Shown piece after piece: positions 44,106 to 54,108 of a DNA stretch of 64,000 bases. The stretch's first letter is position 1; each line of letters begins with the position of its first letter. The stretch comes from Sulfurovum sp. FS08-3. Its GTDB lineage: Bacteria; Campylobacterota; Campylobacteria; Campylobacterales; Sulfurovaceae. The notes under the pieces were generated by a model. The model was given only the letters and a program-made list of their open reading frames with translations. It ran no database searches and had not been told where the DNA came from. The position numbers and the translations under genes are program-made. The stretch is from assembly GCA_000830175.1 (NCBI GenBank), contig JQIS01000001.1:221482-285481 (forward strand), given 5' to 3'.

Positions 44106-44651
44106 ATGTCCCATCTCGAACTTTTGCCACGATACACCTACGATGATTATTGCTTATGGGAAGGAGAGTGGGAACTCATAGAGGGTATGCCCGTATCCAT
44201 GGCACCCGCTCCCATGAAAGTGCATCAACGCATCGCAAGTGAGCTTTTTTTTGCACTTAAACAACAATTAGATGAAGAGTGCGAATGCGAATTGCTCTAT
44301 GAAACCGACTGGAAACGCTCCAACGATACCGTTTTGCGTCCTGATATTGTTTGGGTGTGTGGAGATGAGAGCGAAAAATACCTTACCAAAGCTCCCAAAA
44401 TCATTATCGAAATAGTAAGCCCCTCCAGTATCCAAAAAGATGAAACGCTCAAATTTGCTATCTATGAAGAAGAAAAAGTCACCTACTATATCCTTGTCTA
44501 TCCCGATGATTTGGTAGCAAAGGTTTATACCATCAAAGAGGATAAATATACTAAAGTAGGCGATTTTTCCAAAGAGAAGTTGCATTTTGAAACTATTGAG
44601 TGCGATTTAACACTCGATTTTGATACCGTATTCAAAAAATTTCGCCGTTAG
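44106..44651 (+). CDS. Uma2 family (DUF820) endonuclease-like protein, copy 2
   Basis: This 181-residue paralogue of the gene at 40725 shares YTYDDYCLWEGEWELIEGMP, VLRPDIVWVCGDESEKY, KIIIEIVSPSSIQKDETLKF and the ending VFKKFRR. All the acidic and Lys positions of the Uma2 core are kept, so it appears intact. AAAAAGGAG precedes the ATG. Downstream are decayed nuclease-like genes. Function unknown. Confidence 0.8.
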   Translation: MSHLELLPRYTYDDYCLWEGEWELIEGMPVSMAPAPMKVHQRIASELFFALKQQLDEECECELLYETDWKRSNDTVLRPDIVWVCGDESEKYLTKAPKIIIEIVSPSSIQKDETLKFAIYEEEKVTYYILVYPDDLVAKVYTIKEDKYTKVGDFSKEKLHFETIECDLTLDFDTVFKKFRR

Positions 44652-44659
44652 ATTCTTTA

Positions 44660-45050
44660 GTGGCTTCATTGGCTATCGCACGAGCAAAAACTGATGATAA
44701 TTTCGGAGAGTTCAGCAAAAAGCTTGATAAGCTAGAGAAATTTGTAAATAATCTTTTCAATAAAGAAGATGATACCTTTTGGGAAGAATTGGATAGGTGT
44801 TCACCAACCCAAAATGAAGTAGCCGAGGAGTTTTTTACAACTCTCTTAGGGCTAACCCTGCTTTGGCTGAAATATCCTACGACTTTACAGACAAAAATGT
44901 AACCCGTGCAAAAAATCGCATAGCCACTACAACCACCACCTAGCTTTGGCTAGTTTTTATATTAGCGACGATGTCAAAAACGAAGCCCTTCAAAATAATA
45001 TAATGGTGTTGCAACGCAAAGGGGATATTGTAGAGACGATAATGTCTTAA
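44660..45050 (+). pseudogene. decayed PD-(D/E)XK-like nuclease gene, copy A
   Basis: The first frame from GTG 44660 encodes a coiled N-terminus (FGEFSKKLDKLEKFVNNLF) and SPTQNEVAEEFF. The reading frame then breaks: the continuation NSLRANPALAEISYDFTDKN is in another frame, and a third frame gives HHLALASFYISDDVKNEAL and VLQRKGDIVETIMS to the stop at 45048. The catalytic middle (E-x-K) is deleted. The C-terminal text matches fragment C below. Two frameshifts and a deletion make this a dead gene. Confidence 0.7.
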
Positions 45051-45184
45051 AAGGGGAAGTGAGATTTTAAGCTCACCTATTTATGAAGCCAAAGCACCGC
45101 TTTCAATCAAAAAATATGGATTGCTTCTATAGAGTCTTTAGCTCAAATAGGATATAATTTAGTGACTTTAACAAAGAGAGATAG

Positions 45185-45248
45185 ATGCCAAACGTCATAG
45201 TGATACAAAACCTAACTAAAAAATATAAACTCTATTCCCAGCCCATAA
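45185..45248 (+). pseudogene. N-terminal remnant of a Wzt/KpsT-type exporter ATPase
   Basis: ATG at 45185 opens MPNVIVIQNLTKKYKLYSQP, which closely fits the start of polysaccharide-export ABC ATPases (a first beta strand followed by LTKKYKLYxxP). Homology ends after about 20 codons, before Walker A, and the frame reaches a stop at 45287. A TATAAT (45153-45158) and an AAAGAGAG site remain upstream, so the old promoter seems preserved. The intact permease at 323 lacks its ATPase neighbour. Confidence 0.55.
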
Positions 45249-45455
45249 TACAAAGCCCACTCGCAAGATGTAGAAAAACTCATCAATAAAAAATATAAAA
45301 ACTTTCAAATACTCTATCCTGAATACAGCGATTATAACCACCATCTAGGCATAGCCTCATTTTACATCAACGACGATACCAAAGAGATGGCACTTGATAA
45401 TAATGTAATGGTCTTACAACGCAAAGGCGATGTGATAGAGACGAGTTTGCCTTAG
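45249..45455 (+). pseudogene. decayed PD-(D/E)XK-like nuclease gene, C-terminal fragment C
   Basis: An open frame of 68 codons without a start encodes YKAHSQDVEKLINKKYKNF, then NHHLGIASFYINDDTKEMAL and VLQRKGDVIETSLP, and stops. This is the C-terminal half of the same family as copy A and begins just after the expected E-x-K catalytic Lys. It is fused directly behind the Wzt-like remnant, which points to a deletion that joined two genes. Confidence 0.65.
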
Positions 45456-45471
45456 GGTACGACATTATCTC

Positions 45472-46248
45472 CTACGACTCTTTCAAAAAACTCAACAACT
45501 CTTGTGTGATCATTCCATTGGTCGCTATCAGTACTTTCTCGCCGATACGATAGGGTTTGTTGATGGAGAGAACCTCGCCTTTGGCTTCAAGCAAAATCAA
45601 AATCCCTGCACCCACATCCCACGGTTTGAGATCCATCTCATAATAGCCATCAAACTTTCCTTGAGCTACATAGCATAAATCCAACGCCGCTGCCCCCAAA
45701 CGGCGAATATCTCGAATGTGGGGAAGCAAATTTGCCATCGTATCCATCACCCAATGATACTCCATGCCTCGCTCCACCTTCGCATAAGGAAAGCCCGTAG
45801 CAATAAGCGATTGTTGCAGATTGCTTTGGGTCGAAACGCTTAGCCTTGTGCCGTTGAGATAAGCTCCCTCTCCACGCACCGCCCAAAAGAGTTCATTTAA
45901 AATAGGATTGTAAACCACTCCCATGGTCGGTTCATTCTCTTCCCAAATGCCCATAGAGAGGGCTACATGGGGGATACCGTGGACAAAATTGGTCGTGCCA
46001 TCAATGGGGTCGATGTAAATCGTTTTAGGATAAATATACTCTCCGCTATGGCTCTCTTCGGCTACCAAAGTATAATCGCCAAAGTGTTGCGAAAGCTCTT
46101 GCAAAACAAACTTCTCCACCGCTACATCGTACTGCGTCACCAAATCCACCGTGCCTTTGAAATGCAACTCCTTGGAGGCATAAAAGCCCTCTTCTATCAT
46201 TTTTCCCGCTCTCAAAGCGATGGTTTTTAAAATCTCTATTTTTTGCAT
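45472..46248 (-). CDS. suhB: inositol monophosphatase family protein (SuhB-like)
   Basis: This 258-residue Mg-dependent sugar phosphatase has the metal sites LVAEESHSG and YIDPIDGTTNFVHG and the C-terminal KPWDVGAGILILLEAKG. It may hydrolyse inositol phosphate or related substrates; SuhB members also act in rRNA antitermination. Its ATG follows the DksA-like gene stop directly, so it is coupled to the accessory genes upstream. Confidence 0.88.
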   Translation of the reverse strand: MQKIEILKTIALRAGKMIEEGFYASKELHFKGTVDLVTQYDVAVEKFVLQELSQHFGDYTLVAEESHSGEYIYPKTIYIDPIDGTTNFVHGIPHVALSMGIWEENEPTMGVVYNPILNELFWAVRGEGAYLNGTRLSVSTQSNLQQSLIATGFPYAKVERGMEYHWVMDTMANLLPHIRDIRRLGAAALDLCYVAQGKFDGYYEMDLKPWDVGAGILILLEAKGEVLSINKPYRIGEKVLIATNGMITQELLSFLKES

Positions 46249-46599
46249 CTATTTTCCCTTTTGAAATTGAGTTGCACACGCAATACATCGAACCGACTCA
46301 GGACGTATCATAAGCCGTCCTATGGCAATATCCTCTTCACAATCAATACAGATACCAAAATCCTCTCTATCGACTCGATGCATCGCACTCTCTAGGCGTT
46401 TAAGCTTCAAGCGTGACTCATCAAGTATCCTATCATTGACCGCTTTTTCATTCATCGCCTCTACCCGTGTGAGTCGCCCCAGCGAACAATCGGGAGCTAT
46501 GGGTTGCGTTATTGCCTCTAGTGCTTTGATTTGCTTGTGAAGATGAGCAATCTCTTCGATGATTTTGGTTTTGATTTGGGTTCGTTCTTGGGGTGTCAT
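46249..46599 (-). CDS. DksA/TraR-type zinc-finger protein
   Basis: The 116-residue protein has a coiled-coil N-terminal half and the C4 zinc finger ICIDCEEDIAIGRLMIRPESVRCIACATQF. The coiled coil lacks an obvious DxxDxA tip, so full DksA activity on RNA polymerase is uncertain. Its start overlaps the nucleotidyltransferase stop (ATGA). SuhB follows with no gap. Confidence 0.82.
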   Translation of the reverse strand: MTPQERTQIKTKIIEEIAHLHKQIKALEAITQPIAPDCSLGRLTRVEAMNEKAVNDRILDESRLKLKRLESAMHRVDREDFGICIDCEEDIAIGRLMIRPESVRCIACATQFQKGK

Positions 46600-46880
46600 A
46601 GTTTCATTCCATTACAAAGAGCCTCTTGTTCGATGGCTCTGTTTTTATTGTAACTTAATACCACATCAATTTTTTGCTCACCGATGCGATTTTTGAGGGC
46701 TACTAAAAAGTCTATCTTTTTGGATACTTTGTTCTCTACGGGTGTATCGATGTAGAGGTCAATATCGCCACCTCTTTGGCTATCATCTACTCTACTACCA
46801 AAAAGATAGATAGAGCCTTCATCAAAGATAGAAGCAAAGCTCTCTTTAATCGCCTCTATCTCATACTCTTTTAGACGCAT
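46596..46880 (-). CDS. MNT-type nucleotidyltransferase (antitoxin-like)
   Basis: This 94-residue minimal nucleotidyltransferase has GSRVDDSQRGGDIDLYID, the GS..DxD catalytic pattern of MntA-type proteins that AMPylate and silence HEPN toxins. It overlaps the HEPN-like gene by 20 bases and the DksA-like gene by 4 bases. Confidence 0.82.
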   Translation of the reverse strand: MRLKEYEIEAIKESFASIFDEGSIYLFGSRVDDSQRGGDIDLYIDTPVENKVSKKIDFLVALKNRIGEQKIDVVLSYNKNRAIEQEALCNGMKL

Positions 46881-47307
46881 CTTTGACCTTTGTATAAATA
46901 TCTTTGAGTACTCTATAGCTCTCTAAAACCAATCCGATGTTCTCTACCCTCTCCTCTATCTCAAAAGGATACTCATAGGCTAAGAGATTACGCACTTCTC
47001 GAAGCTTCTCCCAATCATCTTTGTTTACAATATCAAGCTTTTCCAATCGATTGAGTACATCAATCATAGGCAAGGTTATACTATCAATCTCTTTAAGTTC
47101 GTAGAGAAGTTGTTTCAAGAGCTTTGCTCCAATCTTATCTTGTAGTTTAGAAAAATTAAACAAAAAACTATTAACGATTCGAGTATTGTTATAATCATCA
47201 AAAAAGGTTGTATCAATAAATTTGTCCTTCAAATCATTATAATCCATATCGCAACTGCTTATCATCTGCTCACAAATCAAAAAGAGTTTGTTTAGTGTTT
47301 GGCTCAT
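46861..47307 (-). CDS. HEPN-like protein, probable MNT partner
   Basis: This all-helical protein of about 148 residues (start ATG 47307, with GGAG upstream; an ATG 27 bases earlier inside the AAA gene is less likely) ends with LREVRNLLAYEYPFE. In HepT toxins this site is R-x4-H-x-Y; here Tyr replaces the His (RNLLAYEY). The ribonuclease may therefore be inactive or altered. Pairing with the MNT gene supports the assignment. Confidence 0.6.
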   Translation of the reverse strand: MSQTLNKLFLICEQMISSCDMDYNDLKDKFIDTTFFDDYNNTRIVNSFLFNFSKLQDKIGAKLLKQLLYELKEIDSITLPMIDVLNRLEKLDIVNKDDWEKLREVRNLLAYEYPFEIEERVENIGLVLESYRVLKDIYTKVKDASKRV

Positions 47308-47308
47308 C

Positions 47309-48997
47309 TTACTCTTCTCCTTGAAATATCTCACAATGCACCAACTCCCACGAGCGATAGATGAGTACTACCTTTAGAAACTCTTTTTGTTTGAGGTTGG
47401 GTATTTGGGTGATGTCGTATCGTGCCAACTGGGCTTTGGCTTCTTGGATTTTTTGTTCGAGTAGCTCTTGGGTAAAGTGCGATTTGGAGATATATTTGAG
47501 TTCTATTACTCCACCATAAACAATCTCATCACGAATGGGATTGAGGAGTATATCGACATACCCTTTGGTCACTTCAGCTTCGCTTTTGACTTCGTAGTAG
47601 GGATTAAGCGAGAGATAGGCAATCAAAAATCCTTTCATAAAGGCTTCGCCCTCAATGTAGTCTCGAATGCTTGATTGGGCTTTGACTTGTTCGTTGAGGT
47701 ACTCAAAGAGTTTCAAATCACCATCAAGGGCAAAATGGGCAAGGTGTTCATTGAAGCGTTGGAGTTGGAGATTAAAATCAATATCTCTATAGGCATTTTC
47801 AATAAAATCGGCGACTATCTTTTTAATCGTTTGATTGGGGATTTTAAGATTGATACTCAAAAAACGCTTCTCAATCGTCACAAACCCCAAAGCAAACAAA
47901 AAGGAGGAGAAATTGGTCGTTTGCAACATCTCAAAGGCAGAGAAGTTATCTTTGAGTTCGGAGATGGTTACTTGTTCATCCCTGAGTAAACGACTAAGCA
48001 GTTCAAAATTACCGTTAAGCTTTTGGTTGGTATAGACGAGATATTTGAGTTTGGAGTAGTCGGTTCGTACATTGACATCAATGAGTTGGTCGGGTTCTTG
48101 TTGGCTACTTATAAGATGATAGATATAGTAGAGTATCATATCGCTATTGTAGAGAGTATGAGGTGTATCTTGATGAAACCTGTAGCTATCGTACCATGCA
48201 TCGCAACGTGTAACAATAAGCTCTTTTTTATCTTCGAGATTGTAGTGGCAAATAAGTTGATGCAGCTCCTCTTTGGTAACTCCCGTAAAGTCATTAAACT
48301 TTCGATTGATTGAGATATTTGAACCTATATTGCTTCCGCTGGTGACATCATAGAGTGCCAAAGGCGAAACACCCGTAAAAAACATCTTGCGAATAGCACT
48401 GTTGTTGGAACTCGTACCCACTTTGAGCATAGTAAAAAACTGCTTGTAGAGAGCCTCTTTGGTAGTGACTACATCTTTGTAATTACTCATATCACTTACA
48501 AGCAATTTATTGACAAAGTTATCGTACTCATCGATAAAGATGTAGATAGGGAGAGAGTGTTTGGAAGAGTAGTCGAAAAGAGTTTCTAATCTATCAATGG
48601 GTTCTTGAGTCTTAAAGCTTATATCAATATCGTAACGCTCTACAAAGTCATCGACTCGTAAGTTGAGATGGTGTTTAAAACTCTCATTGTAGCGTGTAAT
48701 ATCCACCGCCGAAAAGTCAAACTTCATGATATAGTAGCTGTGTTTGCGTTTGGTAGGATGGGCGTAGATGTAGGTATCCCCAAAGAGCCTTTGAAACTTC
48801 TCTTTGTAGTTTACATCGTAATAGGCGATAAGCATATTGACCAATAGACTTTTACCAAATCGCCGTGGACGCAAAAAAAACAAAAAATCGGGCGCTTCCT
48901 CCAAAGTAGGAATATGGTGCGTTTTATCGATGTAGTAATACTCTTCTGTTTTTATGCGTTCATAGTCGCTAAGTCCGTAGGGTAGTCGCTTTTTCAT
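47309..48997 (-). CDS. AAA-ATPase-like protein with C-terminal PD-(D/E)XK nuclease domain
   Basis: The 562-residue protein begins LPYGLSDYERIKTEEYYYID and has Walker A RPRRFGKSLL (about residues 43-52) and Walker B YIFIDEYDNF. This is the PF09820 type, fused to a PF08011-like C-terminal nuclease domain (GYVDILLNP, GGVIELKYIS, the D..ExK site). These proteins are abundant and often multicopy; function is unproven, perhaps defence or mobile-element related. It is the first gene of the leftward run ending in suhB. Confidence 0.82.
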   Translation of the reverse strand: MKKRLPYGLSDYERIKTEEYYYIDKTHHIPTLEEAPDFLFFLRPRRFGKSLLVNMLIAYYDVNYKEKFQRLFGDTYIYAHPTKRKHSYYIMKFDFSAVDITRYNESFKHHLNLRVDDFVERYDIDISFKTQEPIDRLETLFDYSSKHSLPIYIFIDEYDNFVNKLLVSDMSNYKDVVTTKEALYKQFFTMLKVGTSSNNSAIRKMFFTGVSPLALYDVTSGSNIGSNISINRKFNDFTGVTKEELHQLICHYNLEDKKELIVTRCDAWYDSYRFHQDTPHTLYNSDMILYYIYHLISSQQEPDQLIDVNVRTDYSKLKYLVYTNQKLNGNFELLSRLLRDEQVTISELKDNFSAFEMLQTTNFSSFLFALGFVTIEKRFLSINLKIPNQTIKKIVADFIENAYRDIDFNLQLQRFNEHLAHFALDGDLKLFEYLNEQVKAQSSIRDYIEGEAFMKGFLIAYLSLNPYYEVKSEAEVTKGYVDILLNPIRDEIVYGGVIELKYISKSHFTQELLEQKIQEAKAQLARYDITQIPNLKQKEFLKVVLIYRSWELVHCEIFQGEE

Positions 48998-49024
48998 CTT
49001 TTTGCCTTTGTGAAAATTGCTTGA

Positions 49025-52084
<3,060 letters not shown>

Positions 52085-52118
52085 GAAAAGAGTCGTAAAT
52101 ATTTAACAAAAATATTGC

Positions 52119-52124
52119 TATAAT
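52119..52124 (+). promoter_or_regulatory. -10 box of the 6S RNA gene
   Basis: TTGCTATAATAT: TATAAT is placed 6 bases before the first base of the 6S terminal stem, the usual distance to a transcription start. No -35 is evident. Confidence 0.65.
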
Positions 52125-52129
52125 ATTAT

Positions 52130-52320
52130 CCCTGAGTGGTACGACATCTTGCAATTTATGTGGTCCAACATTACTTTTTTATGGGATGTGTAGTGGGCTT
52201 GTGTGTGCGCTTTTTCATTTGAGCTTCCAACGAAGCGAGAAATTGATCCCTAATGGCACGCTCTCTCCCTTTCTCTTTGGCTTTTTGGGGCCAGCGTTAC
52301 GCAGAACGGCCACTTGGGAA
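52130..52320 (+). ncRNA. ssrS: 6S RNA
   Basis: A noncoding stretch of about 190 bases lies between a TATAAT box and purD. Its two ends pair: CCCTGAGTGGT at 52130-52140 with GGCCACTTGGG at 52308-52318 (10 pairs, one bulged T). That is the closing stem expected of 6S RNA, and the length fits. Location just upstream of purD is where 6S RNA is known in other Campylobacterota. 6S RNA mimics an open promoter and binds sigma70 RNA polymerase in stationary phase. An open frame that would extend purD through this region is rejected. Confidence 0.72.
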
Positions 52321-52377
52321 ATTGGTTTTTATAAGATAGTGTGGCTATTTGATAAAAATCAATTCAAAGAGAGTGTT

Positions 52378-53646
52378 ATGGATATATTAATAGTAGGTTC
52401 GGGTGGTAGAGAGTACTCCATTGGATTGGCGTTGCGAAACGACGAGAGTGTAAAAAATCTCTATTTTGCTCCTGGCAATGGGGCAAGTGATAGATTGGGT
52501 GAGAATATTGCTATAAGCGATTTTGAACAACTTGCCGATTTTGTAGAGCTTCACGGGATTGATTTGACTATTGTGGGGCCCGAAACACCTTTGGTAGAGG
52601 GGATTGTCGATGTTTTTGAAGCACGAGGGCTTACGATTTTTGGCCCTTCAAAAGCCGCAGCCCAGCTTGAAGGCTCTAAAATTTTTATGAAAAACTTTTT
52701 GGCTCGTCACAATATCCCCACAGCACGCTACGTTGAGACAGACTCTCAAGAGGTAGCCTATGCCTTTATAGAGTCCCTAACCCCTCCTATTGTTGTCAAA
52801 GCCGATGGATTGTGCGGTGGCAAAGGGGTCATTATCGCTCCCAATCACCACGAAGCCAAAGAGGCTATCAAAGAGATGCTAAGCGGTTCTAGCTTCGGAG
52901 AGGCAGGAAAAAAAATCGTTGTAGAGGAGTTTTTGGATGGTTACGAACTCTCGGTTTTTGCTATTTGCGATGGCAAAGATTATGTGATTTTACCCGCCGC
53001 ACAAGACCACAAACGTCTCCTTGACAACGACAAAGGACCCAATACGGGCGGTATGGGAGCCTATGCCCCCACGCCTTTAGTCAATGAAACTATCTATAAG
53101 GCATTACGCCAAAAAGTCGTTGAACCTACCCTCAAAGGGATGGAGGCTGAGGGTATGCCCTTTAGAGGAGTGCTTTTTATGGGTGTAATGGTCGTCGAGG
53201 GCGAACCGCTTATTTTGGAGTACAATGTGCGTTTTGGTGACCCTGAATGTGAGGAGCTTATGCCGTTGCTCAAATCACCCGCTAGTGAGCTTTTCTACAA
53301 AGCAGCGATAGGAGATTTGGCAAATGCAACGATTGAGTTTCACGACAAATACGCCGTAGGTGTGGTCATGGCAAGTAAGGATTACCCCTACAAATCCTCC
53401 CCACCCACTCAAATTATTATCGATGATATTATCCATGATGATATCAAAGCCAATGCTCACATCTCTTTTGCGGGAGTGACTCAAGGTGACAACGGGGAGC
53501 TTCTAGCAACAGGCGGTAGGGTGCTTGTGTGCGTAGGTGTGGGTGAGAGTCTCAAAGAGGCACACGCTATGGCGTACAAACTTTGCGGTCAAATTCACTT
53601 TGCTGGGAAGCAGTGTCGTACCGATATTGCCTACCAAGCTCTTTAG
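52378..53646 (+). CDS. purD: phosphoribosylamine-glycine ligase
   Basis: PurD makes GAR from phosphoribosylamine, glycine and ATP, the step after PurF. The 422-residue protein begins MDILIVGSGGREYSIGLAL and has the ATP-grasp motifs PPIVVKADGLCGGKGVIIA, GPNTGGMGAYAPTP and VRFGDPECEELMPLL. The start at 52378 matches the family; the 64-residue upstream extension runs through the 6S RNA. GAGTG before the ATG is a weak ribosome binding site. Confidence 0.97.
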   Translation: MDILIVGSGGREYSIGLALRNDESVKNLYFAPGNGASDRLGENIAISDFEQLADFVELHGIDLTIVGPETPLVEGIVDVFEARGLTIFGPSKAAAQLEGSKIFMKNFLARHNIPTARYVETDSQEVAYAFIESLTPPIVVKADGLCGGKGVIIAPNHHEAKEAIKEMLSGSSFGEAGKKIVVEEFLDGYELSVFAICDGKDYVILPAAQDHKRLLDNDKGPNTGGMGAYAPTPLVNETIYKALRQKVVEPTLKGMEAEGMPFRGVLFMGVMVVEGEPLILEYNVRFGDPECEELMPLLKSPASELFYKAAIGDLANATIEFHDKYAVGVVMASKDYPYKSSPPTQIIIDDIIHDDIKANAHISFAGVTQGDNGELLATGGRVLVCVGVGESLKEAHAMAYKLCGQIHFAGKQCRTDIAYQAL

Positions 53647-53655
53647 GAAGAGGCG

Positions 53656-54108
53656 ATGGTAGAGCATTACGAGTTTGAGATAGCCTCAACCCAAAAACGT
53701 ACGGTGGCTTTTTTTATTGATGATTTGGTTGTAGCCCTTTTGGTCTTTGCTATTTTTTATGAAAAGCTTATGGGGCTTAGTGCCATTGTCTCGCTTGAAG
53801 AGCGTATCAACGCCGTGCAACTTTTTTTAAACCAAAGCATCCCCATTTTTGTGGCTATCAAAACAGTCTATCACACCTTTTTTGTGTGGCAAAACGGTAA
53901 AACACTGGGCAAACACCTGATGAAAATCAAAGTGATTGAGATTTTCCGTCACACACACCCTACCTTTGCGACGGCTTTTTTGAGGGCATTGTTACGCATT
54001 GTGAGTGAAGCGATTTTTTATGTGGGATTTATTTTTGCTTTTTTCTCCCCTATGGCTCAAACGCTTCACGATAAACTATCCAAATGCGTTGTGGTATATG
54101 ACAAATAG
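53656..54108 (+). CDS. RDD family membrane protein
   Basis: The 150-residue protein has three predicted transmembrane helices and the RDD pattern (KRTVAFFIDDLVVALLVF, where the Arg and Asp pair defines the family, and NGKTLGKHLMKIKVI). RDD proteins may be cation or small-molecule transporters or accessory factors; function is unproven. Its end overlaps lptD by 11 bases. Confidence 0.82.
   Translation: MVEHYEFEIASTQKRTVAFFIDDLVVALLVFAIFYEKLMGLSAIVSLEERINAVQLFLNQSIPIFVAIKTVYHTFFVWQNGKTLGKHLMKIKVIEIFRHTHPTFATAFLRALLRIVSEAIFYVGFIFAFFSPMAQTLHDKLSKCVVVYDK

Noticed and set aside
52186-52377. Open frame extending purD by 64 residues upstream
   Set aside because: The family start is MDILIVGSGGRE at 52378, and the upstream DNA folds as 6S RNA.
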